This document shows, piece by piece, positions 43,781 through 53,382 of a stretch of DNA of 64,000 nucleotides (position 1 is its first letter; each line of letters opens with the position of its first letter). Under the pieces are notes generated by a model. It was not told the origin of the DNA. It saw nothing but the letters and a program-made list of their open reading frames with translations, and ran no database searches. This DNA comes from Azospirillum brasilense (GTDB lineage Bacteria > Pseudomonadota > Alphaproteobacteria > Azospirillales > Azospirillaceae), in assembly GCF_001315015.1 (NCBI RefSeq), contig NZ_CP012914.1, forward strand, positions 2,290,501 to 2,354,500. The letters run 5' to 3'. The position numbers were made by a program, and so were the translations under genes.

Positions 43781-45391
43781 TCAGACCGTCACGCTCATCG
43801 GGCCGCCGGCGCCGCGCACCGACAGGTTGGGCAGGAAATCCCGGAACAGTGACAGGCTCTTCAGGTCGGTCACGTAGCCCGTGCCCTCGCCGCCCATCGT
43901 CTTTCCACCGATGCTTTTCATCACATCGGCGGTCTGAGCGCCCTGGGCCTCCAACGCGTCCTTCAGCACCGAGGCCAGCGCGCTGCCGTTGCCCAGCCGC
44001 TCCATCTTCCCGCCGGTTTCCTGAATCGTTTTCTCGTAGCTGTACTGGAGCGCGGCCCGCTGGACCGACCAGTTGACCGACTCCTTCTCCTCCTGGCTGG
44101 CCTCGTCGAGGAACTTCACCCCGGCGCGGTAGGCGGCGGCCTTGTCGGTGCCGAGAGGGTCGGCGGCGGCCATCGCCTCCTTCTGCTGGCGGGCCATGAT
44201 GGATTGCGCAGCCTCCTGCTCGTTCTTGGAGAAGGTCCCGTCCTTGTTGCTGGCGATGGCGTGAAGGCTGCGCCGGTCGAAGCCGCCGAACAGCCGCTCC
44301 ACGTCCTTCCCATTGGGGTCGGAGTAGTTCACCCCCTTGCCTTCCTTCGCCATGGCCGTGTAGGTGGCGTCCAGCGAGTCACGGGCGTCCTGGATGACCT
44401 TCGCAAAGCCCTGGAGACCCGGAGTCTGGCTGGTGGTCAGCACCGTGGTGGGCGGCGGCGGCAGGCCGGCGGCCTCGGCCTCCTCCTTGGCGGAGGGCTC
44501 GTAGTCTTTGCCCCCTGGGAAGCTCTTGTCGACCTCACCACGCCCGATACCGGGAATGTTCACGTCCGCGGCGTACTGCGCGAGACCATTCGCGTAGAGC
44601 TTCCCCTCGAAGCCCAGGTCATACATCAGCTTGGCGGCGGCCTTTCCCTTTTCGTTGTCCGGCGACAGCAGCCCACCCTCGCCGCCTTCCGCTTCCGCGC
44701 CGAAATCCAATTTTTCGAACGCCTCCTCTCCCTTCGTCGCGAAATACCTGAAGGCATTCCCCTTGATCTTGTTCGGGTCGCCACCGACGGTCTCCATAAT
44801 CTCGCGGTCGATGTCCGCCGACTCCGCGCGGAAGAGGGCATTGGCCGGAGCCATCGCCGCTTGGAACGCCTCGGTGTCCTCGTCCTTTCCGAAGGCGTCG
44901 TAAGCGGCGGTCCGCGCCTCGTTCAGGGCCGACATGGCCTTGTCCATGCGCTCCGTCTTGATCTTGAAGGCCTTTTCAGCCGCCCCGAGCTTCTCCTTCC
45001 ATTCCTTGTCCTCCTCGTCCTCGGGCCGCTCCTTGATGAAGCGGTCCTTCACGGCGTTGGTCGCCATCTGGCGCAGCCCCAGCGCCACGTCCTTCTCGGT
45101 CATCTTGCCGGACTTGACGAAGTCTTCCAGCATCGCGCGGCCCTTGGAGCCGATGGACGCGAAGACCTTGCCCGCCACGCCGGTCAGCGACTTCGCCAGT
45201 CCGCTGAGTTCCACGCTGTCCTCGCCCTTCAGGGCGGCCAGGGCCGCGGAGCCTGCGGAGGACCCGGCGTCGGAGGCCGCCTTCCAGGTCCCCTCCGCCT
45301 CGGCGGCGCCCCCTGTGGGCTTCCATTTGGTGGCGGTCGCGGTGGTGCTGGCCGTGGTGGCCGAAAACAGGGCGTTGATCGACGTGGACAT
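43781..45391 (-). CDS. unrecognised 536-residue helical protein
   Basis: I do not recognise this family. ATG at 45389-45391 has AAGGGGGAAG upstream. There is no membrane segment. The N-terminus (MSTSINALFSATTASTTATA) is Ser/Thr/Ala-rich, without charged residues, like export regions of flagellar/type-III substrates rather than a Sec signal. The rest is strongly charged (DEEDKEWKEKLGAAEKAFK), with long predicted helices. SNKDGTFSKNEQEAA resembles a single EF-hand-like or dockerin-like calcium loop. The upstream region is unusually AT-rich for this genome. It is convergent with pmbA and downstream of a lipid kinase gene. An exported or surface protein is inference only. Confidence 0.6.
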   Translation of the reverse strand: MSTSINALFSATTASTTATATKWKPTGGAAEAEGTWKAASDAGSSAGSAALAALKGEDSVELSGLAKSLTGVAGKVFASIGSKGRAMLEDFVKSGKMTEKDVALGLRQMATNAVKDRFIKERPEDEEDKEWKEKLGAAEKAFKIKTERMDKAMSALNEARTAAYDAFGKDEDTEAFQAAMAPANALFRAESADIDREIMETVGGDPNKIKGNAFRYFATKGEEAFEKLDFGAEAEGGEGGLLSPDNEKGKAAAKLMYDLGFEGKLYANGLAQYAADVNIPGIGRGEVDKSFPGGKDYEPSAKEEAEAAGLPPPPTTVLTTSQTPGLQGFAKVIQDARDSLDATYTAMAKEGKGVNYSDPNGKDVERLFGGFDRRSLHAIASNKDGTFSKNEQEAAQSIMARQQKEAMAAADPLGTDKAAAYRAGVKFLDEASQEEKESVNWSVQRAALQYSYEKTIQETGGKMERLGNGSALASVLKDALEAQGAQTADVMKSIGGKTMGGEGTGYVTDLKSLSLFRDFLPNLSVRGAGGPMSVTV

Positions 45392-45511
45392 GGCTTCCCC
45401 CTTGCGGTCCCGCCTGGGCCGCGGGGCCTTAATACTTAGAGACCGAAGTAATTATTGAATGTTCCCAAATAATTTTCCCAGGAGACCTGTTAACGGACTC
45501 TTAAAACAGTG
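45392..45511 (-). promoter_or_regulatory. AT-rich upstream region of the 536-residue gene
   Basis: Positions about 45430-45515 are AT-rich (AAATAATTTTCC, GTAATTATTGAATG) against a GC-rich background, a likely promoter zone. No specific boxes are claimed. Confidence 0.4.
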
Positions 45512-46432
45512 TTAGCGCGCCAGCACCGGCAAGACCCAGGGGGCCAGCGCGATCTCCACCGGTAGACGGGCGATCACGTCGCCGTCTCCCTGCACGGGCT
45601 CCTCCGCCGGCCCATCGATGACCACACGCCGGGCCGGCAGGATGCGGTAATCGGGAAAATGTGGCAGCCGACCGGCGGTGACTCCCCAAAGATAGCGCAG
45701 GGCGTTCCCCCGCCCTGCCCGCGGAAACAGGCAAACGTGCAGCCGCGGGTCGGTCAGCCTGGCTTCGGGCGCGCAGACAAAGCGCCCCCCGTAGAAATGC
45801 CCCTTGGCGACGATCACGGAGGCGACCTCCGCCGGCTCCGCGCCATCCACCGCCACGCGGTAGGGGCCGCCACCGCCAGCGGCGATCCGGGCCAGCGTTT
45901 CCACCGCGTAGGCGCCCTTGCCGATCAGCCGCTTCAGCCGCGTGTCCACCCCCTCCACGACGCGGGCGTCCAGTCCGGCGCCGGCCATCATGGCGAAGGC
46001 GCGGCCATTCGCCACACCCAGATGCACGGGCAGCGCGCGCCCTTCCGCCAGCACCCGCGCCACGCCTGCCGCATCCAGGGGCAGGCCCAGTTCATGCGCC
46101 AGCACGTTGGCGGTGCCCAGCGGCACGATGCCCAAGGGAATCGTCGTCTCCCCGCCCCCGCGCGCGCCCAGCCCGTTGACCACCTCGTTGATGGTGCCGT
46201 CGCCACCCGCCGCGACCACCGCGTCGAAGGCGCCGGGCGCCACCGCGCGAGCCATCGCCTCCGCGTCGCCACGCCCGCCGGTGGCCCAAAGCGTCACCGC
46301 CGCCCCGTGGCGCTGCTCCAGCAGTTCCAGCGCCGCGCCCAGACGGCGCGCGCGCCGGGCGCCGGCCACCGGATTGTGGATGACCAGAAGACGCCGCCGG
46401 GGCGCTGCAGCCGGATCGGACGTCTCAGGCAC
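45512..46432 (-). CDS. diacylglycerol kinase-family lipid kinase
   Basis: About 306 residues from GTG at 46430-46432, which has GGAGG 7 bases upstream; an in-frame ATG at 46474 lacks a ribosome site. The catalytic domain has HNPVAGARRARRL, the nucleotide-binding VVAAGGDGTINEVVNGL and PLGTANVLAHELGL, as in YegS/DgkB. The C-terminal beta domain has ASVIVAKGHFYGG. It phosphorylates diacylglycerol or a related lipid at the inner membrane. It is divergent from the metallophosphatase gene. Confidence 0.88.
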   Translation of the reverse strand: MPETSDPAAAPRRRLLVIHNPVAGARRARRLGAALELLEQRHGAAVTLWATGGRGDAEAMARAVAPGAFDAVVAAGGDGTINEVVNGLGARGGGETTIPLGIVPLGTANVLAHELGLPLDAAGVARVLAEGRALPVHLGVANGRAFAMMAGAGLDARVVEGVDTRLKRLIGKGAYAVETLARIAAGGGGPYRVAVDGAEPAEVASVIVAKGHFYGGRFVCAPEARLTDPRLHVCLFPRAGRGNALRYLWGVTAGRLPHFPDYRILPARRVVIDGPAEEPVQGDGDVIARLPVEIALAPWVLPVLAR

Positions 46433-46648
46433 CGGCTCGCCTCCATCCGCCACATTGCCCCCCAATATGACCATCCTGTTTCAGTTTTGATAAAGTCATT
46501 TTGCGCCTTTGTTGCGTCTACAAGAAGTCTTGCCGAAATCATCTTCCCAAATAGATGCGAGCACTTGAAATCATTGTCAAGACAATGCCCTGCGGATATA
46601 GGGAAAGCGTTTCACCGAAACCTTGCCGGAACGGCGATGGAGCGGGGT

Positions 46649-47494
46649 ATGAGCGCATCACGCGACGTCAAGCAGTACCGCAGCATCTGGATCTCCGACG
46701 TCCATCTGGGAACGCGGGGATGCAAGGCGGAGTATCTTCTCGATTTCCTGAAACACAACGAGTCCGACCACCTCTATCTCGTCGGCGACATCGTGGACGG
46801 CTGGCGTCTGCGCAAGACGTGGTACTGGCCGCAAGCGCACAATGACGTGGTGCAGAAGATCCTGCGCCGGGCGCGCAAGGGCGTGCAGGTCTATTACATC
46901 CCCGGCAACCACGACGAGGCCGCCCGCGACTACGCCGGCCTGCAGTTCGGCGGCGTCCAGGTGGTCGAGGAGATGATCCACGTCACCGCCGACGGGAGGC
47001 GGCTCCTGGTCACCCATGGCGACCGCTTCGACGTGGTGGTGAAGTACGCCCGCTGGCTGGCCTTCATCGGCGACAACGCCTACGTGGTCCTGCTCCAGGC
47101 CAACACGTTGTTCAACTGGGTCCGCCGCAAGCTGGGCTTCCCTTACTGGTCGCTGTCCGCCTTCCTGAAGCACAAGACGAAGACGGCGGTCGAGTTCATC
47201 GGCAACTACGAGACCGCGCTGGGCGACGAGGCCCGACGCCGCAAGGTCGACGGGGTCGTCTGCGGTCACATCCACACCGCGGAAATCCGCGACATGGAAG
47301 GAATCCTCTATTGCAACGACGGCGACTGGGTCGAGTCCTGCACCGCCTTGGTCGAGCATCCCTGCGGCCGGCTGGAGATCATCGACTGGGCGGCGGACAT
47401 CCGCCGGCGCACCGCAACGACGCTGCCCGCCCGCATCCCGGCCAAGGAGAAGACGGAGAAGGAGAAGGCGGCCAAGGAGTCGGTTGCGGCGTGA
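46649..47494 (+). CDS. UDP-2,3-diacylglucosamine diphosphatase-like metallophosphatase
   Basis: 281 residues. Calcineurin-like phosphatase motifs are present: ISDVHLGTRG, LVGDIVDGWR, YIPGNHDEA, LVTHGDRFD and GHIHTAE, so all metal ligands are intact. The family is close to LpxH, but this variant often accompanies glycolipid glycosyltransferases. The C-terminal 35 residues are Lys/Glu-rich. The TGA overlaps the GTG of the next gene (GTGA), so translation is coupled. Confidence 0.88.
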   Translation: MSASRDVKQYRSIWISDVHLGTRGCKAEYLLDFLKHNESDHLYLVGDIVDGWRLRKTWYWPQAHNDVVQKILRRARKGVQVYYIPGNHDEAARDYAGLQFGGVQVVEEMIHVTADGRRLLVTHGDRFDVVVKYARWLAFIGDNAYVVLLQANTLFNWVRRKLGFPYWSLSAFLKHKTKTAVEFIGNYETALGDEARRRKVDGVVCGHIHTAEIRDMEGILYCNDGDWVESCTALVEHPCGRLEIIDWAADIRRRTATTLPARIPAKEKTEKEKAAKESVAA

Positions 47495-48489
47495 ACATCC
47501 TGATCGTCTCCGACGCCTGGTTCCCCCAGGTCAACGGCGTGGTGCGCACCATCGGCACCGTCCGCGCCGAGCTGGAGGCCATGGGCCACAGGGTCGAGGT
47601 GATCGGCCCCGACCGCTTCCGCACCGTGCCCATGCCCACTTATCCGGAAATCCGGTTCGCGCTGGGCGCGGGGCGGCGGTTGGCCGCGATGATCGACGCG
47701 CTGTGCCCCGACTGCATCCACATCGCCACGGAAGGGCCGCTGGGCTTCGCCGCCCGGCGCTACTGCCTCGGCCGCGGCAAGCCCTTCACCACCGCCTACC
47801 ACACCCGCTTTCCCGAATATGTGCGCGATCGGGCGCCGGTGCCGCTGGCCCTCAGCTATGCGGTGGTGCGCCACTTCCACAGGCCGTCCTCGGCGGTGAT
47901 GGTGGCAACGCCCTCCATCGAGAGCGACCTCGCCGCCCGCGGCTTCACCAACATCCGGCGCTGGACGCGCGGCGTGGACACCGAGCTGTTCCGCCCCCGC
48001 GCCAAGGAGTTCCTGGCGCTGCCCCGCCCCATCGCCCTCTATGTCGGGCGCGTGGCGGTGGAGAAGAACCTGGAGGCGTTCCTGAAGCTCGACCTGCCGG
48101 GCAGCAAGCTGGTGGTCGGCGACGGCCCGGCCCGCGCGGAGCTTCAGCAGAAATACCCGGACGTCCATTGGGCCGGCGCCCGCCATGGCGAGGAGCTGGC
48201 CCAGCATTACGCGGCGGCGGACGTCTTCGTCTTCCCGTCGCGCACCGACACCTTCGGTCTGGTGCTGCTGGAGGCGCTGGCCTCGGGCGTGCCGGTGGCG
48301 GCCTATCCGGTGCCCGGCCCGCTGGACGTGGTCGACGGCTCCGGTGCCGGCTGCCTGGACGAGGATCTCAAGGGGGCGATCGAGCGCGCCCTGAGCATCC
48401 CACCGGAACAGTGCCGGGACTATGCCTTGAACTTCTCCTGGCGGTGCTCCGCCGAGCAGTTCCTGGCGAACCTGCGCCCATTCACCTGA
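47491..48489 (+). CDS. GT4-family glycosyltransferase
   Basis: 332 residues starting at GTG 47491. The GT-B fold is shown by the N-terminal VSDAWFPQVNGVVRTIGTV and the C-terminal GVDTELFRP, YVGRVAVEKNLEAF and FPSRTDTFGLVLLEALASG (nucleotide-sugar EX7E block). It resembles SqdX/MgtA-type enzymes that glycosylate diacylglycerol. With the coupled phosphatase and the nearby lipid kinase it may act in glycolipid synthesis; the sugar donor is unknown. Confidence 0.87.
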   Translation: MNILIVSDAWFPQVNGVVRTIGTVRAELEAMGHRVEVIGPDRFRTVPMPTYPEIRFALGAGRRLAAMIDALCPDCIHIATEGPLGFAARRYCLGRGKPFTTAYHTRFPEYVRDRAPVPLALSYAVVRHFHRPSSAVMVATPSIESDLAARGFTNIRRWTRGVDTELFRPRAKEFLALPRPIALYVGRVAVEKNLEAFLKLDLPGSKLVVGDGPARAELQQKYPDVHWAGARHGEELAQHYAAADVFVFPSRTDTFGLVLLEALASGVPVAAYPVPGPLDVVDGSGAGCLDEDLKGAIERALSIPPEQCRDYALNFSWRCSAEQFLANLRPFT

Positions 48490-48501
48490 GGACGACATGG
48501 A

Positions 48502-48528
48502 GCGGGGCCGGCGCACGACCGGCCCCGC
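48502..48528. terminator. bidirectional hairpin
   Basis: The perfect 10-bp stem GCGGGGCCGG / CCGGCCCCGC with a 7-base loop lies between the convergent glycosyltransferase and chemoreceptor genes. No T-run. Confidence 0.55.
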
Positions 48529-48537
48529 CCATTCCGA

Positions 48538-49893
48538 TCACGCGGCACGGATGCGCTGCATGAACAGGTCCACGCTCTCGCGCAGGCGGTCGGACTCACG
48601 GTGCAGGTTGCCGGCGGACCCCAGCACCTCCTCGGCGAGACTCCCGGTTTCCGACGCCCCCCTGGTCACCGCCCCGATGGTGTCGGTCACGCTGCGGGTT
48701 CCGCGGGCGGCCTCCTGAACGTTGCGGACAATCTCCTGGGTGGCGGCGGTCTGCTGCTCCACCGCGGCGGAGACGGTGATGACGATGTCGTTGATGCTGC
48801 CGATGGTGGCGCCGATGCCGCTCAGCGCCTCGGCGGAGCCGCGCGCGACCTCCTGGATGCTGGCGATCTGGATGGAGATATCCTCGGTCGCCTTGGCCGT
48901 CTGGTTGGCGAGGTTCTTGACCTCCTGCGCGACCACGGCAAAACCCTTGCCGGCCTCGCCGGCGCGGGCCGCTTCGATCGTCGCGTTTAGGGCCAGCAGG
49001 TTGGTCTGCCCGGCGATGCTGTTGATGAGTTGGAGCACCGCGCCAATCTTTTGCGCCGCGTCGACCAGCCCATTCACCGTGGCGTTGGTCCGCTCCGCCT
49101 CGGCCACCGCGCCGCGGGCGACCTGCGACGACTGGGCAACCTGCCGGCTGATCTCGGCAATGGAACTGGTGAGCTGTCCGGACGCGGCGGCGACCGTCTG
49201 CACGTTGGCGGACGCCTGCTCGGCGGCCGCGGCGACGGCGAGCGACTGGCGGTTGGTGGCGGCGGCGATTTGCGCCATCCGCTGGGCGTTGCCCTTCATC
49301 TCGTCCGACGCGGCCACCGTGTTGGCGGCGATGCCGCGGACGCTGCTTTCCAGACTGTCGGCGAGCTGGTTCAGAATGGCGCGCTTGCTCTCCTGCTCGG
49401 CCGCCGCGTAGGTCTCCAGCAGCACCTCGAGGTCGAGCCAGGCGACGCGCCCCAGCGTGTCGCGCAGGGCTGCGGCCTCCGCCGCCTTCTTCGCTCCGAA
49501 CAGCGACCGCTGCCCCGCCGCCGCGTCGAGGCCCAACTCGCGGACGATGCCGCTGGACACCGTGTGATGGCAGATGGCCACCGCATAGCCCGGCACGCCA
49601 TGGTCGTAGAAGGCCTTGGCCAGCCGGTGGGCGGACTCCAGGAAGCCCGCACCGAGGTCGCCCGAGACCACGCGGGTCCAATGGGCGACACGCGCGGCGT
49701 GGACGTCGGGCACGGTCAGGGCGTCGCGGATTTCCGGCCACGCCGCGAAGGCGCTGTGCCATTGCTCCAGCAGTTGAGGCAGGCGGTGTTGCGCGAAATC
49801 CCGGTTGGCACGCAGACGCGCGATGTCCGCTTCGGTGATGCTGAAGGCCCGGAGCCGGTTTTCCTGGCCGTCACGTTCCTGTACGCCCGCCAT
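48538..49893 (-). CDS. soluble globin-coupled methyl-accepting chemotaxis protein
   Basis: 451 residues from ATG at 49891-49893; another in-frame ATG is at 49905. Residues about 10-175 resemble the protoglobin sensor of HemAT-type receptors, with candidate haem His in [16 protein letters not shown]. Residues about 195-450 are the coiled-coil signalling domain with the tip [20 protein letters not shown]. There are no membrane segments, so it is cytoplasmic and probably senses oxygen or redox state to steer the flagella. No chemotaxis genes are nearby. Confidence 0.85.
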   Translation of the reverse strand: MAGVQERDGQENRLRAFSITEADIARLRANRDFAQHRLPQLLEQWHSAFAAWPEIRDALTVPDVHAARVAHWTRVVSGDLGAGFLESAHRLAKAFYDHGVPGYAVAICHHTVSSGIVRELGLDAAAGQRSLFGAKKAAEAAALRDTLGRVAWLDLEVLLETYAAAEQESKRAILNQLADSLESSVRGIAANTVAASDEMKGNAQRMAQIAAATNRQSLAVAAAAEQASANVQTVAAASGQLTSSIAEISRQVAQSSQVARGAVAEAERTNATVNGLVDAAQKIGAVLQLINSIAGQTNLLALNATIEAARAGEAGKGFAVVAQEVKNLANQTAKATEDISIQIASIQEVARGSAEALSGIGATIGSINDIVITVSAAVEQQTAATQEIVRNVQEAARGTRSVTDTIGAVTRGASETGSLAEEVLGSAGNLHRESDRLRESVDLFMQRIRAA

Positions 49894-49905
49894 GATCGTT
49901 ATCAT

Positions 49906-50179
49906 CCTGAAATGTTGAAGGCCGGCGCATTGCCCGCCTTCCTCGAAGCTGCCAACGTTTCTACGCCACGAGGATAGCGGTGGATTGCTTCAAAATTATC
50001 ATAATGGGTCCCAAAATCGTCATACCCTGGTATGCGAACAGGCCCCATCCGGCCATCAGCCTTCCGGCGGGCGCTAGCGCAAAGCCTTACCTCCGCCACA
50101 GCCCCCCGTGCTAAAGTGGTGGGGATCGCGGCCGGGAAACTTGGCCGCGTTGGTTTTGTCGGATGGCGTTTCGACCCGC
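49906..50179. other. divergent intergenic region
   Basis: About 270 bases between the chemoreceptor and waaA; both promoters must lie here. The AT-rich segment AAAATTATCATAATGGG near 49992 is the likeliest promoter zone for one of them. No RNA gene seen. Confidence 0.4.
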
Positions 50180-51463
50180 ATGCTTCAATCACTCTACCGC
50201 GGCTTGACGACCCTCGCCGGGCCGGCGGTTCGTCTGTATCTCGACCGGCGGCTGGCCGCCGGCAAGGAAGACTCCGCGCGCCGGGGGGAACGGTTCGGCA
50301 CGGCCGCACGCCCGCGCCCGCCGGGTCGGCTGGCCTGGATTCACGCGGCCAGCGTGGGGGAGGCGAACTCCGTCCTCGTCCTCATCGATCGCCTGCTCGA
50401 CGAGACGCCGGACCTGACGATCCTGATGACCACGGGAACGGTCACCTCGGCGGAGCTGATGGGCCGCCGCCTGCCGGAACGCGCCTTTCACCAGTATGTG
50501 CCGGTGGATCTGCCCGCCGCGGTGGACCGTTTCCTCGACCATTGGCGCCCCGATCTGGTGCTGTGGACGGAATCGGAGATCTGGCCCAATCTGCTGGCCG
50601 CGGTGCGGGTGCGCGGCATTCCGGCCGCGCTGGTCAACGCGCGCATGTCGGAACGCTCCTTCAACCGCTGGCGCTGCGCGTCGGGCCTGATCACGCCGCT
50701 GCTTTCCACCTTCCAGGTCACGCTGGCCCAGTCGGAGGAGGACGCCGACAGGCTGCGCCGGCTGGGCGCGCCGGGGGTCGTCAGCGTCGGCAACCTGAAA
50801 TTCTCCGCCGAGCCACCGCCCGCCGACCCGACAGCCTTGGCAACCTTGCGCACGGCTTGCGCCGGGCGCCCCATCTGGCTGCTCGCCAGCACCCACCCTG
50901 GCGAGGACGAGCTGGCCGCCACGGTGCATGAGGCGCTGGCCGAGCGCCTGCCCGGCCTGTTGACCCTGCTGATCCCACGCCACGCCCACCGCGGCGCCGA
51001 CATCGCGGCGCTGCTGCGCGGGCGCGGCCTGACCGTCTCGCGCCGCGGCGAAGGCGCCCTGCCCGCCGCAGCGGACGCCGTCCACATCGCCGACACGATG
51101 GGGGAGATGGGGTTGTTCTACCGGCTGGCCCCGGTGGTCTGCATGGGCGGCTCCTTCGTGCCGCACGGCGGCCAGAACCCGGTGGAGCCGGCCCTGCTCG
51201 GCTGCGCCGTCCTCTACGGCCCGCACATGTGGAACTTCGCGGAGATCACCCGCCAGCTCGAAGCCGCCGGAGGCGCCCTGCCGGTGCCGGGGGCGGAGGC
51301 GCTGCCCGACGCGGTCGGTCGCCTGCTGAGCGACGAGGCCGACCGCGCCCGCGTCGTCGCCGGCGCGACGACGGTGACCGAGGGCAACCGGCGGACCGTC
51401 GACCGCGCTCTGGCGGCGCTCGCCCCCGTCCTCGACGCCGGACGCGTCCGGCCCGCGGCATGA
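50180..51463 (+). CDS. waaA: 3-deoxy-D-manno-octulosonic-acid transferase
   Basis: 427 residues. The GT30 fold has an N-terminal membrane-near segment, WIHAASVGEANSVLVLID, WTESEIWPNLLAAVR, and the C-terminal VCMGGSFVPHGGQNPVEPALLGCAVLYGPHMWNF block. It adds Kdo to lipid A precursors at the inner membrane. ATG at 50180 is chosen by similarity; no strong ribosome site is seen. The stop overlaps lpxK by 4 bases, so the two are coupled. Confidence 0.93.
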   Translation: MLQSLYRGLTTLAGPAVRLYLDRRLAAGKEDSARRGERFGTAARPRPPGRLAWIHAASVGEANSVLVLIDRLLDETPDLTILMTTGTVTSAELMGRRLPERAFHQYVPVDLPAAVDRFLDHWRPDLVLWTESEIWPNLLAAVRVRGIPAALVNARMSERSFNRWRCASGLITPLLSTFQVTLAQSEEDADRLRRLGAPGVVSVGNLKFSAEPPPADPTALATLRTACAGRPIWLLASTHPGEDELAATVHEALAERLPGLLTLLIPRHAHRGADIAALLRGRGLTVSRRGEGALPAAADAVHIADTMGEMGLFYRLAPVVCMGGSFVPHGGQNPVEPALLGCAVLYGPHMWNFAEITRQLEAAGGALPVPGAEALPDAVGRLLSDEADRARVVAGATTVTEGNRRTVDRALAALAPVLDAGRVRPAA

Positions 51464-52470
51464 GGACGCCCGGCTTCTGGTATGGGTCCGGCGGAGCCGC
51501 CGGAGCGGCGTTGGGCTGGGCGCTTGCCCCGCTGGGCGCGCTCTACGGGCTGGCCGGACGACTGCGCATGGCGGCGGGACAGCCGGAGCGCGCCGCCGCC
51601 CCGGTGGTCTGCGTCGGCAATCTGGTGGCGGGAGGGGCCGGCAAGACGCCGGTCTGCATCGCGCTCGCCGAGGCCCTGCGCGCCCGCGGCATCGCCCCCG
51701 CCTTCCTCACCCGTGGTCATGGCGGGCGGGAGGGCGGTCCGCTGGCCGTCGATCTCGCCAGCCACGACTCCGCCGCGGTGGGCGACGAGGCGCTGCTGCT
51801 GGCCGCCCACGGCCCCTGCTGGGTGGCGCGCAACCGCGCCGCCGGAGCGCGGGCGGCGGTCGCCGCCGGCGCCGCTGTCCTGGTGATGGACGACGGCTTT
51901 CAGAATCCCGGCCTCGCCAAGGACCTGTCGCTGATCGTGGTGGACGGGGCGGTCGGCTTCGGCAATGGCCATCTCATCCCCGCCGGCCCCCTGCGCGAGC
52001 CGGTGACGCGCGGCCTGGCCCGCGCCGGCGCCGTGGTCGTGCTGGGCGAGGACCGCGCCGGGGTGGAATGCCGCGTGGCCGGCGCCCTGCCCGTCCTGCA
52101 CGCCCGCCTGGAACCGGCGGAGAGCGCCCGCGCGCTGGCCGGGCAGGCGGTCCTCGCCTTCGCCGGCATCGGTCGACCCGAAAAGTTCTTTGCGACGCTG
52201 GAGGCGCTGGGCGCCCGCGTGGTGGAGCGTGCCGCCTTCGCCGACCATCACCCCTACCGCCCCGAAGAGGTGATGGCGCTGGTCGACCGCGCCACCGCGC
52301 TGGGCGCCGTGCCGGTCACCACCGTGAAGGACGCCGTCCGCCTGCCGGAACCTCTGCGCGCCCTGGTCCGGGCGGTGCCGGTGCGCGCCGTCTGGCGGGA
52401 TCCCGCCGCCCTCGACCGCCTGCTCGCCCCTCTTATGACCGGGCTTCCGACTGGAGTTCCCAATGGCTAA
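51460..52470 (+). CDS. lpxK: tetraacyldisaccharide 4'-kinase
   Basis: 336 residues with one N-terminal hydrophobic segment. The P-loop is VGNLVAGGAGKTPVCIA, followed by LTRGHGG and MDDGFQN. It phosphorylates the 4' position of lipid A precursor. It overlaps waaA upstream by 4 bases and the acyltransferase downstream by 8 bases, forming an operon. Confidence 0.93.
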   Translation: MRTPGFWYGSGGAAGAALGWALAPLGALYGLAGRLRMAAGQPERAAAPVVCVGNLVAGGAGKTPVCIALAEALRARGIAPAFLTRGHGGREGGPLAVDLASHDSAAVGDEALLLAAHGPCWVARNRAAGARAAVAAGAAVLVMDDGFQNPGLAKDLSLIVVDGAVGFGNGHLIPAGPLREPVTRGLARAGAVVVLGEDRAGVECRVAGALPVLHARLEPAESARALAGQAVLAFAGIGRPEKFFATLEALGARVVERAAFADHHPYRPEEVMALVDRATALGAVPVTTVKDAVRLPEPLRALVRAVPVRAVWRDPAALDRLLAPLMTGLPTGVPNG

Positions 52471-53371
52471 GCCGCGCGGCCCCCTGGTGTCCTGGCTGAC
52501 CCGCCGGGTCGGTTACCCGCTGGAGGCCGTTCTCGTCCACGGCTTCTGCGGCCTGTTCCGCGCCCTTCCGGTCGACCGCGCCTCGGCGCTCGGCGGCTGG
52601 ATCGGACGGACGGTCGGCCCGCGCCTTCGCAGCACCCGCACCGCCCGCCGCAACCTGGAGCGCGCCTTCCCCGAGAAAGCCCCCGCGGAGATCGACGCGA
52701 TCATCCTCGGCATGTGGGACAACCTGGGCCGCGTCATCGCCGAGTACCCGCATCTGGACGCCATCGGCGCGTACGGCCCCGGCGGCCGGACCGAAGTGGT
52801 CGGCGGCGAGCACATCGATGCACTACGCGACGACGGCAAGGCCGGCATCCTGGTGTCCGGCCATTTCGCCAATTGGGAAGTGAAGCCCGTCTGCTCCCGC
52901 AAGATGGGATTGGAACTGGCGGTGGTCTACCGCGCGCCCAACAACCCCTATGTCGACCGGCTGCTGACCGAACTGCGGGGGGCTGCCGGCGGCACGCACA
53001 TTCCCAAAGGGCCTGAGGGCGCGCGCACGCTGATCCGGGTGCTGACCAAGGGCGGGCATGTCGGCATGCTGATCGACCAGAAGATGAACGACGGCATGCC
53101 CGTCCCCTTCTTCGGGCGCGACGCCATGACCGCCCCGGCGGCGGCGCAGCTCGCCCTGCGGCTGGGCATCCCGCTGGTGCCGGCGCGCACCGAGCGTCTG
53201 GATGGCGCGCGCTTCCGCATCACCGTCCTGCCGCCGGTGGAGCCACCAAACAGCGGCGACCGCAACGCTGATGTGCGGATTTTGATGGAGCGCCTGAACG
53301 CCCTGTTGGAGCAATGGATTCGCGAGCGCCCCGCCGAATGGCTCTGGCTGCACCGGCGCTGGCCCGACTGA
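52463..53371 (+). CDS. lipid A late acyltransferase (LpxL/HtrB-like)
   Basis: 302 residues. The catalytic HX4E motif is HFANWE (GILVSGHFANWEVKPV), with YRAPNNPYVD and MLIDQKMNDGMPVPFFG as in LpxL/LpxM proteins. It adds a secondary acyl chain to lipid A, or possibly acts on another lipid. It overlaps lpxK by 8 bases; the LysE-type gene follows after 11 bases. Confidence 0.9.
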   Translation: MAKPRGPLVSWLTRRVGYPLEAVLVHGFCGLFRALPVDRASALGGWIGRTVGPRLRSTRTARRNLERAFPEKAPAEIDAIILGMWDNLGRVIAEYPHLDAIGAYGPGGRTEVVGGEHIDALRDDGKAGILVSGHFANWEVKPVCSRKMGLELAVVYRAPNNPYVDRLLTELRGAAGGTHIPKGPEGARTLIRVLTKGGHVGMLIDQKMNDGMPVPFFGRDAMTAPAAAQLALRLGIPLVPARTERLDGARFRITVLPPVEPPNSGDRNADVRILMERLNALLEQWIRERPAEWLWLHRRWPD

Positions 53372-53382
53372 CGGAGACTTCC

